64,000 nucleotides of DNA from Streptomyces sp. NBC_00247 (GCF_036188265.1 NZ_CP108093.1:3175001-3239000); one strand, 5' to 3'; counted from the first letter of the stretch, positions 9,480-18,765 are shown. Numbers and translations: made by a program. The notes: a model not told the origin generated them from the sequence alone.

Positions 9480-11326
9480 ACCGCACCGCCCTTGCTGTCC
9501 TTCTCGTCGTCCACGATCTCGGCGTCGACGACGTCGTCGTCGGCCGGACGGGCCTGCTCGGCACCGGGCTCACCGGCGGCCGCGCCATCGGCCTGGGTGT
9601 TGGCGTACATCGCCTGGCCCAGCTTCTGGGAGACGGCCGCGACCTTCTCGGTGGCCGTACGGATCTCGGCGGTGTCCTCGCCCTTGAGCTTCTCCTTCAG
9701 CTCGCCGAGCGCGGTCTCCACCTCCGTCTTGACGTCGCCGGGAACCTTGTCCTCGTTGTCCTTGAGGAACTTCTCCGTCTGGTAGACGAGCTGCTCGCCC
9801 TGGTTGCGCGACTCGGCGGCCTCACGACGACGGTGGTCCTCGTCGGCGTACTGCTCGGCCTCTTCACGCATCCGGTTGACCTCGTCCTTCGGCAGCGAGG
9901 AGCCACCGGTGACGGTCATCTTCTGCTCCTTGCCGGTGCCGAGGTCCTTGGCTCCGACGTGCATGATGCCGTTGGCGTCGATGTCGAAGGTGACCTCGAT
10001 CTGCGGCACGCCGCGCGGGGCCGGCGGCAGGCCCGTCAGCTCGAACATCCCGAGCTTCTTGTTGTACGCCGCGATCTCGCGCTCGCCCTGGTAGACCTGG
10101 ATCTGCACGGAGGGCTGGTTGTCCTCGGCGGTGGTGAAGATCTCGGACCGCTTGGTCGGGATCGTCGTGTTCCGCTCGATGAGCTTGGTCATGATGCCGC
10201 CCTTGGTCTCGATACCGAGGGACAGCGGGGTGACGTCGAGGAGCAGGACGTCCTTGACCTCACCCTTCAGGACACCGGCCTGGAGCGAGGCGCCGATGGC
10301 GACGACCTCGTCCGGGTTCACGCCCTTGTTGGCGTCCTGGCCACCGGTCAGCTCCTTGACGAGCTCGGCGACGGCCGGCATACGGGTCGAGCCACCGACG
10401 AGAACGACGTGGTCGATCTCGGAGAGCGCGATGCCCGCGTCCTTGATGACGTTGTGGAACGGGCTCTTGCACCGGTCCAGCAGGTCGGCGGTCAGCTGCT
10501 GGAACTGGGAGCGCGTGAGCTTCTCGTCCAGGTGCAGCGGGCCCTCGGCGGACGCCGTGATGTAGGGCAGGTTGATCGTGGTCTCGGTCGAGGACGAGAG
10601 CTCGATCTTCGCCTTCTCCGCGGCCTCGCGGAGACGCTGGAGAGCCATCTTGTCCTTGGACAGGTCCACGCCGTGGCCGTTGGCGAACTGCTTCACCAGG
10701 TGGTCGACGACGCGCTGGTCCCAGTCGTCACCACCGAGGTGGTTGTCACCGTTGGTGGCCTTCACCTCGACGACGCCGTCACCGATCTCCAGGAGCGACA
10801 CGTCGAAGGTGCCGCCACCGAGGTCGAAGACGAGGATCGTCTGGTCGTCCTTGTCGAGGCCGTACGCCAGCGCGGCGGCGGTCGGCTCGTTGACGATGCG
10901 CAGGACGTTGAGGCCCGCGATCTCACCGGCCTCCTTCGTCGCCTGACGCTCGGAGTCGTTGAAGTACGCCGGGACGGTGATGACCGCGTCGGTCACCTTC
11001 TCGCCCAGGTACGCCTCGGCGTCGCGCTTCAGCTTCTGCAGGATGAAGGCGCTCATCTGCTGCGGGTTGAAGCTCTTGCCGTCGAGGTCGATCTTCCAGT
11101 CAGTGCCCATGTGGCGCTTGACGGAGCGGATGGTCCTGTCGACGTTGGTGACGGCCTGACGCTTGGCCACCTCGCCGACGAGCACCTCGCCGTTCTTCGC
11201 GAAGGCGACGACGGACGGCGTGGTCCTGGCGCCTTCGGCGTTGGTGATGACGGTGGGCTCGCCGCCTTCGAGAACGCTGACGACGGAGTTAGTCGTGCCC
11301 AGGTCGATGCCGACCGCACGTGCCAT
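9476..11326 (-). CDS. dnaK: Chaperone DnaK (Hsp70)
   Basis: 616 residues from ATG 11326 ([14 protein letters not shown]), preceded by GGAGGA; an in-frame ATG 42 bases upstream adds a serine tract and is rejected. The Hsp70 signatures are present: GIDLGTTNS near the start, [18 protein letters not shown] motif about 175-190 (here [14 protein letters not shown]), and [13 protein letters not shown] about 315-330. The substrate-binding beta domain begins near 365 ([17 protein letters not shown]) and the lid is helical. The C-terminus is acidic and ends before a GTGA coupling to grpE. It heads the HspR-controlled operon and also serves as HspR co-repressor. Confidence 0.99.
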   Translation of the reverse strand: MARAVGIDLGTTNSVVSVLEGGEPTVITNAEGARTTPSVVAFAKNGEVLVGEVAKRQAVTNVDRTIRSVKRHMGTDWKIDLDGKSFNPQQMSAFILQKLKRDAEAYLGEKVTDAVITVPAYFNDSERQATKEAGEIAGLNVLRIVNEPTAAALAYGLDKDDQTILVFDLGGGTFDVSLLEIGDGVVEVKATNGDNHLGGDDWDQRVVDHLVKQFANGHGVDLSKDKMALQRLREAAEKAKIELSSSTETTINLPYITASAEGPLHLDEKLTRSQFQQLTADLLDRCKSPFHNVIKDAGIALSEIDHVVLVGGSTRMPAVAELVKELTGGQDANKGVNPDEVVAIGASLQAGVLKGEVKDVLLLDVTPLSLGIETKGGIMTKLIERNTTIPTKRSEIFTTAEDNQPSVQIQVYQGEREIAAYNKKLGMFELTGLPPAPRGVPQIEVTFDIDANGIMHVGAKDLGTGKEQKMTVTGGSSLPKDEVNRMREEAEQYADEDHRRREAAESRNQGEQLVYQTEKFLKDNEDKVPGDVKTEVETALGELKEKLKGEDTAEIRTATEKVAAVSQKLGQAMYANTQADGAAAGEPGAEQARPADDDVVDAEIVDDEKDSKGGAV

Positions 11327-11348
11327 TTCGATTCCTCCTGAAGAACTA

Positions 11349-11369
11349 CTTGAGCGGATCTGACTCAAG
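11349..11369. promoter_or_regulatory. HAIR element 1 of the dnaK promoter
   Basis: CTTGAGC-N7-ACTCAAG, one change from the HspR consensus, 23 bases upstream of the dnaK start. Confidence 0.9.
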
Positions 11370-11400
11370 GATGCATGACACCCGCCGAAGAGTCAACGGA

Positions 11401-11421
11401 CCTGAGTCATCTCGACTCAAC
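11401..11421. promoter_or_regulatory. HAIR element 2 of the dnaK promoter
   Basis: CCTGAGT-N7-ACTCAAC, two changes from consensus, 31 bases beyond the first site. Paired HAIR sites are typical of dnaK promoters in Streptomyces. Confidence 0.85.
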
Positions 11422-11731
11422 TTAAGTGCCGATCCCAGGCGCCAGATGATGAACGCGCAGCTCAGAGCCGTGCGCGACCTTCCGGCCTGTCGGCCATGGA
11501 TCGCCGCCCGCCTCACGCACCCCACCCGCCGCACGGCCCCTGCCCTCGGGCGGGGCTCCGGGAGGCTCCGGCGGGGCGCCCGGCGGACCACCGGTGAGAC
11601 ACGCGGGAAACGGCGCGCCACTCCCCCCGTCCCACCATCGCACCGTGGGATTGTTCTGTCACAAAATGCCGAGAGCCGGTCAAAACGTACCGGCCCGGAT
11701 CCCACCGAACTCCGAAACCCGGGCGGGCGCG
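11422..11731. other. Intergenic, no gene seen
   Basis: Between the dnaK promoter and the sugar-transferase gene. Some G/C-rich sequence and short inverted repeats, but I see no convincing gene or named site; it should hold the promoter of the rightward gene. Confidence 0.5.
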
Positions 11732-12496
11732 ATGCGGAACGCGAGGCAGCGGCGCTACAGACAGAGCGGCGGCGCATGGTGGCAGTCGCTCCAGGCGGCC
11801 CGGCCGGTCCGGCCCCTGAACCCCTCCCCGCGCGGAAGGCCCGTACCGCCGCCCCACGGGGTACGGCCGCCGACGCGGCTCCCCGTACGGCCACCGGCAC
11901 CGCCCCTGCCCCTCGACGGCGGGCCCAAACGGCTGCTGGACGTGGTCCTCGGCTCGGCCCTGCTGCTGCTGACGGCTCCCGCACTGCTGGCCGCCGCACT
12001 CGCCCTCGCCGTACGGCACGGCCCCGGCGCGGTGGTCGACCGGAGCACCCGGGCCGGCCTCGGCGGGCGCACCTTCGTCCTGCGGTCGCTGCGCACCCGG
12101 CGGCTCCGGCTCGACGTGCTCTCCCGGCTGGTGCACGTCGTCCGGGGGGAGCTGTCACTGGTCGGCCCGGCCCCGCTCGCGCCGGACGACCCCCGGCTCC
12201 TGGACGGCGGGCCGCGCCGCTGGCGGCTGGAGCTGCGCCCCGGGCTGACCGGGCTCGCGCAGGTGCGCGCCCGCTCCGGGATGCCCTGGGACGAGACGGC
12301 GCTGCTCGATCTGCACTACGCCCAGGCCCTGGCGCTGACCCGGACCCAATACCAGCGAATCGGGCTCGACCTGGCAATTCTGGCCGAATCCGTGCACACT
12401 CCTGTGCGCGCGACCCTCCGCGGAACGGCCCGGCGGGCCAAGGGCAGCCTGAGCGACACAGATCACCGGCTGCCCGGCTACAGCCCACTGGAATAA
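11732..12496 (+). CDS. Degenerate bacterial sugar transferase (WcaJ/PssY type)
   Basis: 254 residues from ATG 11732; the start is uncertain. After a Pro/Arg-rich head, KRLLDVVLGSALLLLTAPAL is the membrane helix that opens polyprenyl-phosphate hexose-1-phosphate transferases. Then come GELSLVGPAPL (family: G-D-M-S-x-V-G-P-R-P), LRPGLTGLAQVRARSG, and LDLHYAQALALTRTQYQRIGLDLAIL. The usual KFRTM loop is reduced to LRSLRTRR, and DELPQ (catalytic Asp-Glu) reads LDVLSR. The fold is kept but the catalytic dyad is not, so activity is doubtful. It lies alone between dnaK and the Fe-S gene. Confidence 0.75.
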   Translation: MRNARQRRYRQSGGAWWQSLQAARPVRPLNPSPRGRPVPPPHGVRPPTRLPVRPPAPPLPLDGGPKRLLDVVLGSALLLLTAPALLAAALALAVRHGPGAVVDRSTRAGLGGRTFVLRSLRTRRLRLDVLSRLVHVVRGELSLVGPAPLAPDDPRLLDGGPRRWRLELRPGLTGLAQVRARSGMPWDETALLDLHYAQALALTRTQYQRIGLDLAILAESVHTPVRATLRGTARRAKGSLSDTDHRLPGYSPLE

Positions 12497-12578
12497 GTGG
12501 ATAGGGTCAGCACAGACTGATTAAGTTACTGCTTAGTAGTGTCAAAATCCCACCCTCGCAGGCCCGAGGAGCCCTTAC

Positions 12579-14840
12579 ATGCAACTCGCCGCGATCATCG
12601 TGTCGCTGGTGCTGACCGTGGTCGGCGTTGCGCTCATTTCCCGAGCCGTCGCGCAGATCTACCGGTTCGTCCGCCTCGGACAGCCGGTCCCCGCGGGCAG
12701 CCGCACCGACGACCCCAAGAACCGCACGATCACCCTGGCCAAGGAGTTCGTCGGCCACACCCGGATGAACCGGTGGGGCATCGTCGGCGTCGCGCACTGG
12801 TTCGTCGCCGTCGGCTTCCTGACGCTGGGTCTGACCATCGTCACGGCCTACGGACAGCTGTTCAAGGCCGACTGGGTGCTCCCGGTCCTCGGCGGCTGGC
12901 TGCCGTACGAGGCGTACACGGAGTTCATCGCCCTCGCGACGACGGTGGGCATCCTCGTCCTCATCGCGATCCGCCAGCTGAACCTGCCGACCCGTCCGGG
13001 CCGCAAGTCCCGCTTCGCGGGCTCCAAGATGGGCCAGGCGTACTTCGTCGAGGCGGTCATCCTCGTCATCGGCCTCGCGATCATGACCCTGCGCGGCCTC
13101 GAAGGCGCGCTGCACCACGTGGACGGCTACGAGGCCGCGTACTTCGCCTCGTACCCCCTGGTCGCCGCCTTCAAGGGCCTGAGCCTGGGCACGCTGCAGA
13201 ACCTCGTCTACCTCACCGCGATGATCAAGCTCGGCGTCACCATGGGCTGGGCCATCACCGTCGGGCTCAACACCAACATGGGTGTCGCCTGGCACCGCTT
13301 CCTCGCCTTCCCGAACATCTGGTTCAAGCGGAACGCGGACGGAGCCGTCGCGCTCGGCGAGCTCAAGCCGATGACCAGCGGCGGCAAGGAGATCGACTTC
13401 GAGGACCCGGGCGAGGACGACGTCTTCGGTGTCTCCCAGGTCGAGCAGTTCTCCTGGAAGGGCATCCTCGACTTCTCCACCTGCACCGAGTGCGGTCGCT
13501 GCCAGTCGCAGTGCCCCGCCTGGAACACCGGCAAGCCGCTCTCCCCGAAGCTCCTGATCATGTCCCTGCGCGACCACGCGCACGCCAAGGCGCCGTACCT
13601 GCTGGCCGGCGGCGGCAAGGACGCCGAGGGCAACGAGAAGGCGACCGAGGAGCAGCTCAAGGACGTCCCGGCCGCCGCTCTCGCCGAGGCCGAGCGCCCG
13701 CTGATCGGCACAGCGGAAGAGAACGGTGTCATCGACCCGGACGTGCTCTGGTCCTGCACGACCTGCGGCGCCTGCGTCGAGCAGTGCCCGGTCGACATCG
13801 AGCACATCGACCACATCGTCGACATGCGCCGCTACCAGGTGATGATCGAGTCCGCGTTCCCGTCCGAGGCGGGCACGATGCTCAAGAACCTGGAGAAGAA
13901 GGGCAACCCCTGGGGGCTCGCCAAGAAGCAGCGCGTCGAGTGGACCAAGGAGGTCGACTTCGAGGTCCCGATCGTCGGCAAGGACGTCGAGGACCTCACC
14001 GAGGTCGACTACCTCTACTGGGTCGGCTGCGCCGGCGCCCTGGAGGACCGGGCGAAGAAGACCACCAAGGCCTTCGCCGAGCTGCTCCACATCGCGGGCG
14101 TGAAGTTCGCGATCATGGGCGGCGACGAGAAGTGCACCGGAGACTCCGCCCGCCGCCTCGGCAACGAGCCGCTCTTCCAGCAGCTCGGCCAGGAGAACGT
14201 CGCGATGCTGAACATGGCGTTCGGCGAGGACGATGACGACGACTCGACCAAGAAGGCGAAGGCGACGAAGAAGATCGTCGCCACCTGCCCGCACTGCTTC
14301 AACACCATCGCCAACGAGTACCCGCAGCTCGGCGGCGAGTACGAGGTCATCCACCACACGCAGCTGCTCCAGCACCTGGTGGACGAGGGCAAGCTCGTGC
14401 CGGTGACCCCGGTCGAGGGCCTGATCACCTACCACGACCCCTGCTACCTGGGCCGTCACAACAAGGTCTACACACCGCCGCGCGAGATCATCAAGAGCGT
14501 TCCGGGCCTGCGGAACGAGGAGATGCACCGCCACAAGGAGCGCGGCTTCTGCTGCGGCGCCGGCGGCGCGCGGATGTGGATGGAGGAGCGGATCGGCAAG
14601 CGCATCAACAACGAGCGTGTCGACGAGGCCCTCTCCCTCAACCCGGACATCGTCTCGACGGCCTGCCCGTTCTGCCTCGTCATGCTGACCGACTCGGTCA
14701 ACGGCAAGAAGAACGACGGCAAGGCCAAGGAGTCGATCCAGGTCGTGGACGTCTCGCAGCTCCTGCTGGAGTCCGTGAAGAAGCCCGTCGAGCCGGAGCC
14801 CGAGCCCCAGCCGGAGCCCGAGCCGGAACCGGCCGCGTAA
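12579..14840 (+). CDS. Membrane Fe-S oxidoreductase (heterodisulfide-reductase-like, CCG domains)
   Basis: 753 residues from ATG 12579 with GAGGAG upstream. The first about 260 residues hold several membrane helices of the nitrate-reductase gamma/HdrE type. Two 4Fe-4S motifs follow at about 301 (CTECGRCQSQCP) and 392 (CTTCGACVEQCP). Two CCG-type cysteine domains follow, with CPHCFNT (about 569), HDPCYLGRHN (about 616) and CCGAGGARMW (about 657). The tail is a Pro-Glu repeat (PEPEPQPEPEPEPAA). Such fusions move electrons between a soluble donor (often ETF or fatty-acid oxidation) and the menaquinone pool. Donor and acceptor are not given by context. A hairpin terminator follows. Confidence 0.92.
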   Translation: MQLAAIIVSLVLTVVGVALISRAVAQIYRFVRLGQPVPAGSRTDDPKNRTITLAKEFVGHTRMNRWGIVGVAHWFVAVGFLTLGLTIVTAYGQLFKADWVLPVLGGWLPYEAYTEFIALATTVGILVLIAIRQLNLPTRPGRKSRFAGSKMGQAYFVEAVILVIGLAIMTLRGLEGALHHVDGYEAAYFASYPLVAAFKGLSLGTLQNLVYLTAMIKLGVTMGWAITVGLNTNMGVAWHRFLAFPNIWFKRNADGAVALGELKPMTSGGKEIDFEDPGEDDVFGVSQVEQFSWKGILDFSTCTECGRCQSQCPAWNTGKPLSPKLLIMSLRDHAHAKAPYLLAGGGKDAEGNEKATEEQLKDVPAAALAEAERPLIGTAEENGVIDPDVLWSCTTCGACVEQCPVDIEHIDHIVDMRRYQVMIESAFPSEAGTMLKNLEKKGNPWGLAKKQRVEWTKEVDFEVPIVGKDVEDLTEVDYLYWVGCAGALEDRAKKTTKAFAELLHIAGVKFAIMGGDEKCTGDSARRLGNEPLFQQLGQENVAMLNMAFGEDDDDDSTKKAKATKKIVATCPHCFNTIANEYPQLGGEYEVIHHTQLLQHLVDEGKLVPVTPVEGLITYHDPCYLGRHNKVYTPPREIIKSVPGLRNEEMHRHKERGFCCGAGGARMWMEERIGKRINNERVDEALSLNPDIVSTACPFCLVMLTDSVNGKKNDGKAKESIQVVDVSQLLLESVKKPVEPEPEPQPEPEPEPAA

Positions 14841-14858
14841 CGCACCACCACCCGCACA

Positions 14859-14907
14859 GCGAGAAGCGGTCGGACCTGCCTCGGGGGCAGGACCGGCCGC
14901 TTCTCGC
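14859..14907. terminator. Hairpin terminator after the Fe-S gene
   Basis: GCGAGAAGCGGTC and GACCGGCCGCTTCTCGC arms, with an inner GGACCTGCC/GGCAGG stem; a long imperfect hairpin 18 bases after the stop. Confidence 0.8.
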
Positions 14908-15050
14908 GTACCTCACGCACCAGCACCCGGAATTCACCCGTACGGGGTCGGCCCGTATACCCGTACGGGATGTCACAGCTCAGCCGCAAAGCCGTCCCGG
15001 TCCCCCCGCTCCCGCACCCGTTGCCCCGGGGACCAGGTACGTTCGATCAC

Positions 15051-16037
15051 GTGGCTGGATTCAGGATCGGACGCGGCCGGGACAACCGCACCCCGCAACA
15101 ACCGCAGCAAGCGCGGCAACCGCAGCAGCGGCAGTCGTACGGAGGGCAGGCACCACAGCCCCCGTACGGCGCTCAGCAGTGGCCGCAGGCGGGCGGCACG
15201 CCCGCCCCGCCGCAGTACGGCACGCCCCGCGCGGACCCGTACGGCAACGGCGGCGGCTACACCAGCGCGCCCCGCGGCAACGAGGGACGCGGACCGCGGC
15301 AGCCGGGCGGACAGCAGCAGCAGCAGCCGGGCGGACACGGCGAGCCGGAGTACTTCGGCGACCCGTACCAGGAGGCGCCGCGCCACGACCCGTACGCGAA
15401 CAACCCGGGGCACACGCAGGCGTTCAGCGTCGGCGACGACCCGTACACCGCCGGCGGCACCTACCAGGCGGGCGACGCCCCATCCCAGCCGGCCGGACCG
15501 CGCCTGGGATGGAAGGACCTGCTGTCGGGCATCGTGCTGCGGCCCGGCGCGACGTTCTGGCAGATGCGGGACTACCCCGTCTGGGGCCCCGCCCTGATCG
15601 TCACCTTCGTCTACGGGCTGCTGGCGCTGTTCGGCTTCGACCAGGCCCGCGAAGAGGCCATCAACGCCACCATCTCCACGGCCGTCCCGTACGTCCTCTT
15701 CACCGGACTCGGTTTCGTCGTCGGTGGCCTGGTCCTCGGCGCGGTGACCCACACCCTGGCCCGCCAGCTCGGCGGCGACGGAGCATGGCAGCCCACCGTG
15801 GGTCTCTCCATGCTGATCATGTCGATCACCGACGCCCCCCGGCTGCTCTTCGCCCTCTTCCTGGGCGGCGAGAACTCGTTCGTCCAGATCGTCGGCTGGA
15901 TCACCCTGCTGGCCGCCGGAGCGCTCTTCACCTCCATGGTGAGCAAGTCCCACGACCTGCCGTGGCCCAAGGCCCTGGGCGCCTCGGCGATCCAGCTGAT
16001 CGGCCTGCTCTCCATCCTCAAGCTCGGCACGATCTGA
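15051..16037 (+). CDS. Yip1-domain membrane protein with Q/P/G-rich N-terminus
   Basis: 328 residues from GTG 15051 (VAGFRIGRGRDNRTPQQ). Residues 1-150 are low complexity (QQPQQARQPQQRQ; GGQQQQQPGG; repeated DPY). From about 157 (GWKDLLSGIVLRPGATFWQM) the Yip1 domain starts with about five membrane helices. Bacterial Yip1 proteins are of unknown role. It is monocistronic, bracketed by terminators. Confidence 0.85.
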   Translation: MAGFRIGRGRDNRTPQQPQQARQPQQRQSYGGQAPQPPYGAQQWPQAGGTPAPPQYGTPRADPYGNGGGYTSAPRGNEGRGPRQPGGQQQQQPGGHGEPEYFGDPYQEAPRHDPYANNPGHTQAFSVGDDPYTAGGTYQAGDAPSQPAGPRLGWKDLLSGIVLRPGATFWQMRDYPVWGPALIVTFVYGLLALFGFDQAREEAINATISTAVPYVLFTGLGFVVGGLVLGAVTHTLARQLGGDGAWQPTVGLSMLIMSITDAPRLLFALFLGGENSFVQIVGWITLLAAGALFTSMVSKSHDLPWPKALGASAIQLIGLLSILKLGTI

Positions 16038-16055
16038 GCGGCGTCACGCGTACGA

Positions 16056-16093
16056 CGAAGGGCCCGGACGGTGGAAACGGTCCGGGCCCTTCG
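16056..16093. terminator. Hairpin terminator after the Yip1 gene
   Basis: CGAAGGGCCCGGAC and GTCCGGGCCCTTCG form a perfect 14-bp stem with a 10-base loop. Confidence 0.85.
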
Positions 16094-16121
16094 TCACGCG
16101 TGGCGGCTCCTCAGGAGTCGA

Positions 16122-16304
16122 AAACCTGGCGAGTTCCCCGATGCGCCGGTCCACGATGCCGGTCGTCTCGGCCGCTTTGGTGGCGTACTTCGCCACGTAC
16201 GCGGCGACCGCCTGTTCGGTGAGGTCGTCGTTCGCGTTGTCCGCGCCGATCGGCCGCACGTCCACCTGAGTCCCCCAACGGAGGGTCCGGGCCGGTTGGT
16301 CGCC
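16122..16304 (-). pseudogene. RepSA-like replication initiator fragment
   Basis: About 60 codons read RTLRWGTQVDVRPIG, LTEQAVAAYVAKYATKAAE and TTGIVDRRIGELARF, a conserved block of the RepSA initiators of pSAM2-type integrative elements (normally over 400 residues). Both ends run into unrelated sequence. It lies outside the tRNA-Gly island, so it marks an older, largely deleted element. The flanking 16.1-16.9 kb is lower in GC than the neighbours and carries hairpins and a small orphan reading frame, consistent with a scar. Confidence 0.7.
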
Positions 16305-16476
16305 CGAGGGCGGGACGGGGACGCTGGAAGCCGTCCGGACGATCGGCGAGGGCCAGATAGGGCCAGCTGGGACGTGCGGGCTATAGTCTGGGCTATAGAC
16401 CTGCAAACTAGGTACTCGCTAACTGCCATCCAATCGGCCGAGTCTGCGCAGGTCACACGGGCTGGCTCCAAGCAAA

Positions 16477-16513
16477 GAGCCCAACCTCGGTGGTCTAGAC
16501 CGAGGCCGGGCTC
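16477..16513. terminator. Terminator-like hairpin in the element scar
   Basis: GAGCCC-N2-CCTCGG and CCGAGG-N2-GGGCTC arms around a 9-base loop. It is well formed but no intact gene ends nearby. Confidence 0.5.
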
Positions 16514-16529
16514 ATCGCGTGGAGTCGTT

Positions 16530-16568
16530 AAGCGGGTCCGGCCGACTATCTAACGGCCGGGCCCGCTT
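16530..16568. terminator. Second terminator-like hairpin in the scar
   Basis: AAGCGGGTCCGGCCG pairs with CGGCCGGGCCCGCTT around a 9-base loop. As with its neighbour, no intact gene ends here. Confidence 0.5.
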
Positions 16569-16615
16569 TGCTGCCCTGGCACATCGTCCGGCCCACCACC
16601 TAGCGTTTGGCGCCT

Positions 16616-16756
16616 CTATCGCGCCAGCTGTTCCACACAGCCTGCGAGTGCCGCGATCGCGGAGAGCGCTGCAATCACGATCTCGGCCCTTATCAGGCTT
16701 CGCTTCGGACCACGCGGTTGCTCTTCTTGATCATCCGGCTTTCGCAGATCTGCCAT
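16616..16756 (-). CDS. Possible 46-residue membrane peptide
   Basis: ATG 16756 to TAG 16616. The N-terminus is charged (MADLRKPDDQEEQPRGPKRS), followed by one hydrophobic stretch (IVIAALSAIAALAG) with a Cys (GCVEQLAR). GGAAG lies upstream, and a 7-bp inverted repeat sits 22 bases before the start. It could be a relic or small membrane protein of the old element. Weakly supported, since it rests on layout alone. Confidence 0.35.
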   Translation of the reverse strand: MADLRKPDDQEEQPRGPKRSLIRAEIVIAALSAIAALAGCVEQLAR

Positions 16757-16777
16757 GTCGACTTCCGATCCGGTGGT

Positions 16778-16795
16778 GCTAACCCCCTGGTTAGC
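16778..16795. promoter_or_regulatory. Inverted repeat upstream of the small membrane peptide
   Basis: GCTAACC-CCCT-GGTTAGC, a perfect 7-bp inverted repeat, either an operator or a small hairpin in the leader. Confidence 0.3.
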
Positions 16796-16912
16796 GGGGT
16801 CTTCGGCTCTGTGGTCCGAAGCTCAGGATGGACCGGAAGTGGACGGCAGAAGCATATCAGTCGGCACCGACAACCAGGTCAACTCGGAGCCGGCACCGAC
16901 CACGTAACACCC

Positions 16913-17437
16913 CTAGAGGGCCTCCCGGTTCAGCTTGGGCCCCTCGCCCAACCTATGTACTGGAGGCAAGACACTCCACGGGAAGTTGATCCAGCGGTCG
17001 GTCCTCTTCCACACGTACTCGCACCTCACGAGCGACTGCGGCTTCTCGAAGATCACCGCGCTGCGCACCTCGGCGACGTGGTCCAGGCAGAAGTCGCGGA
17101 CCAGCTTCAGCGTCTTGCCGGTGTCGGCGACGTCGTCGGCGATCAGCACCTTCTTGCGCGTGAAATCCACGACGTTCGGGACCGGCGCCAGCATGACCGG
17201 CATCTCCAGGGTGGTGCCCACGCCGGTGTAGAACTCCACGTTCACCAGGTGGATGTTCTTGCAGTCCAGCGCGTACGCCAGGCCACCGGCCACGAACACG
17301 CCGCCCCGCGCGATGCTCAGCACCACGTCGGGCTCGAACCCGTCGTCGGCGACCGCCTGGGCGAGCTCGCGCACGGCGAGCCCGAACCCCTCGTAGGTCA
17401 GGTTCTCCCGGTCCTCCGCGGCTGCCATGCCCGTCAT
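16913..17437 (-). CDS. Phosphoribosyltransferase (purine/xanthine-guanine type)
   Basis: 174 residues from ATG 17437 with GGAGG upstream. YEGFGLAVRELAQAVADDGF and DVVLSIARGGVFVAGGLAYA open the type I PRTase fold. VLIADDVADTGKT (about 95-108) is the PRPP-binding loop. It transfers ribose-5-phosphate to a purine base or regulates such a step; the base is not predictable. The C-terminus (SVLPPVHRLGEGPKLNREAL) is not one I can match, and lies against the lower-GC scar, so the last residues may have been replaced by an old integration. It is followed upstream by dcd in the same direction. Confidence 0.88.
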   Translation of the reverse strand: MTGMAAAEDRENLTYEGFGLAVRELAQAVADDGFEPDVVLSIARGGVFVAGGLAYALDCKNIHLVNVEFYTGVGTTLEMPVMLAPVPNVVDFTRKKVLIADDVADTGKTLKLVRDFCLDHVAEVRSAVIFEKPQSLVRCEYVWKRTDRWINFPWSVLPPVHRLGEGPKLNREAL

Positions 17438-17471
17438 CTCGGCGTCCTCCGTGTCAGACCTGCCGGACCCG

Positions 17472-18047
17472 TCAGACCTGGGTCCGGTGGAAGTTCAGGT
17501 ACGAACGCGAAGCCGTCGGGCCCCGCTGCCCCTGGTAACGGGAGCCGTACCGCTCCGAACCGTAGGGGAACTCCGACGGCGAGGTCAGCCGGAACATGCA
17601 CAACTGCCCGATCTTCATCCCCGGCCACAGCTTTATCGGCAGCGTCGCCAGATTCGACAGCTCCAGCGTCACGTGCCCCGAGAACCCGGGGTCGATGAAC
17701 CCGGCGGTGGAGTGCGTCACCAGCCCGAGCCGCCCGAGCGAGCTCTTCCCCTCCAGCCGCGAGGCCAGGTCGTCCGGCAGCGTGATGACCTCGTACGTCG
17801 ACGCGAGCACGAACTCACCGGGGTGCAGGATGAACGGCTCGTCCCCCTCCGGCTCGACCGTACGGGTCAGGTCGGGCTGCTCGACCGCGGGGTCGATGTG
17901 GGGGTAGCGGTGGTTCTCGAACACCCGGAAGTAGCGGTCCAGCCGCACATCGATGCTCGAAGGCTGAACCATCGACGGGTCGAACGGGTCGATACGGACC
18001 CGACCGCTGTCGATCTCGTTCCGGAGGTCTTTGTCAGAGAGAAGCAC
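17472..18047 (-). CDS. dcd: dCTP deaminase
   Basis: 191 residues from GTG 18047 ([17 protein letters not shown]), matching the usual length; longer in-frame starts are not needed. It has the trimeric Dcd/dUTPase fold with [21 protein letters not shown] (phosphate loop), [18 protein letters not shown] (with the catalytic Glu in TLEL) and WPGMKIGQL. It converts dCTP to dUTP, or in some actinobacteria directly to dUMP, for dTTP synthesis. It is a useful reference for the two divergent Dcd-like proteins of the island. Confidence 0.96.
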   Translation of the reverse strand: MLLSDKDLRNEIDSGRVRIDPFDPSMVQPSSIDVRLDRYFRVFENHRYPHIDPAVEQPDLTRTVEPEGDEPFILHPGEFVLASTYEVITLPDDLASRLEGKSSLGRLGLVTHSTAGFIDPGFSGHVTLELSNLATLPIKLWPGMKIGQLCMFRLTSPSEFPYGSERYGSRYQGQRGPTASRSYLNFHRTQV

Positions 18048-18224
18048 GATCCGAGGATACGCAGAACGCGCGAGCCCGCCCCAACCGGACCACACCCGCG
18101 CGCCTGCCCCACCACCGACGACACCCCCCGCCGCCCCGGTTCCCCTCCCGGACGCCCCGGGGACCGGCTCACCGGCTACGGCTCTTACCGGCTGCCGCGC
18201 CAGGTACCGGTACCGCCTTGCCGG

Positions 18225-18434
18225 CTACCGCTTCGCCGGCGCCACCGGAACCGAGCTGCGCAGCCGCGCGCACCGCGGGCACCGGATCAGCCGCCCGGGC
18301 CCGATCCGGTCCGACCCGAGCTGCTGCATCGGGAACGTCGACGTGGCGAACACGTGCCCCTCCGCGCAACGGACGACCGTGCGCTCCCCCGCCTCCACAG
18401 CCTTGAGCGACTCCACTGCCTTCAACGACTCCAT
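18225..18434 (-). CDS. Small zinc-ribbon-like protein
   Basis: 69 residues from ATG 18434, preferred because GGAAGGGA lies about 7 bases upstream; a GTG at 18476 would add 14 residues. The head holds a direct repeat (ESLKAVESLKAVE). VVRCAEGHVFATSTFP and LIRCPRCARLRS give CxxxH and CxxC pairs suited to one zinc. Small ribbons of this kind are common in Streptomyces, without known function. Confidence 0.7.
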   Translation of the reverse strand: MESLKAVESLKAVEAGERTVVRCAEGHVFATSTFPMQQLGSDRIGPGRLIRCPRCARLRSSVPVAPAKR

Positions 18435-18694
18435 CAAGTCCCTTCCCAACCAGCCGGCCTCGAACGAGAAAGCCACACATTAGGGGATGAACAGGACCCA
18501 CTCCACACGCCGCTCCGCTCCAACCTACGCCCCAACTCCCGCCCACCGCACACCCGTCAACCCCACGCCCCCGCCCCACCCACCCACACCCCGACAAGCC
18601 CCCCGAAACGCCGAAAGGACCCGCGACGGATTCGCCGGGGTCCAGCCATGAGGTACAGTGTGCGAGCATGCACAGCCGATCATCGGCGAGCATT

Positions 18695-18765
18695 GCGGGT
18701 GTAGTTTAATGGTAGAACATGAGCTTCCCAAGCTCAGAGCGCGAGTTCGATTCTCGTCACCCGCT
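18695..18765 (+). tRNA. tRNA-Gly (anticodon CCC), integration site
   Basis: GCGGGTG and CACCCGC pair as acceptor stem. The D-arm reads GTAGTTTAATGGTAGAAC, the anticodon loop TTCCCAA sits between GAGC and GCTC, and the T-arm is GCGAG-TTCGATT-CTCGT. CCA is encoded at 18766-18768. The last about 45 bases recur at 42534 and 44775, so this gene is the attB used by the island and keeps a complete 3' end. Confidence 0.96.

Noticed and set aside
12507..14534. Long open frame opposite the Fe-S oxidoreductase
   Set aside because: Antisense shadow of a gene with clear cofactor motifs.
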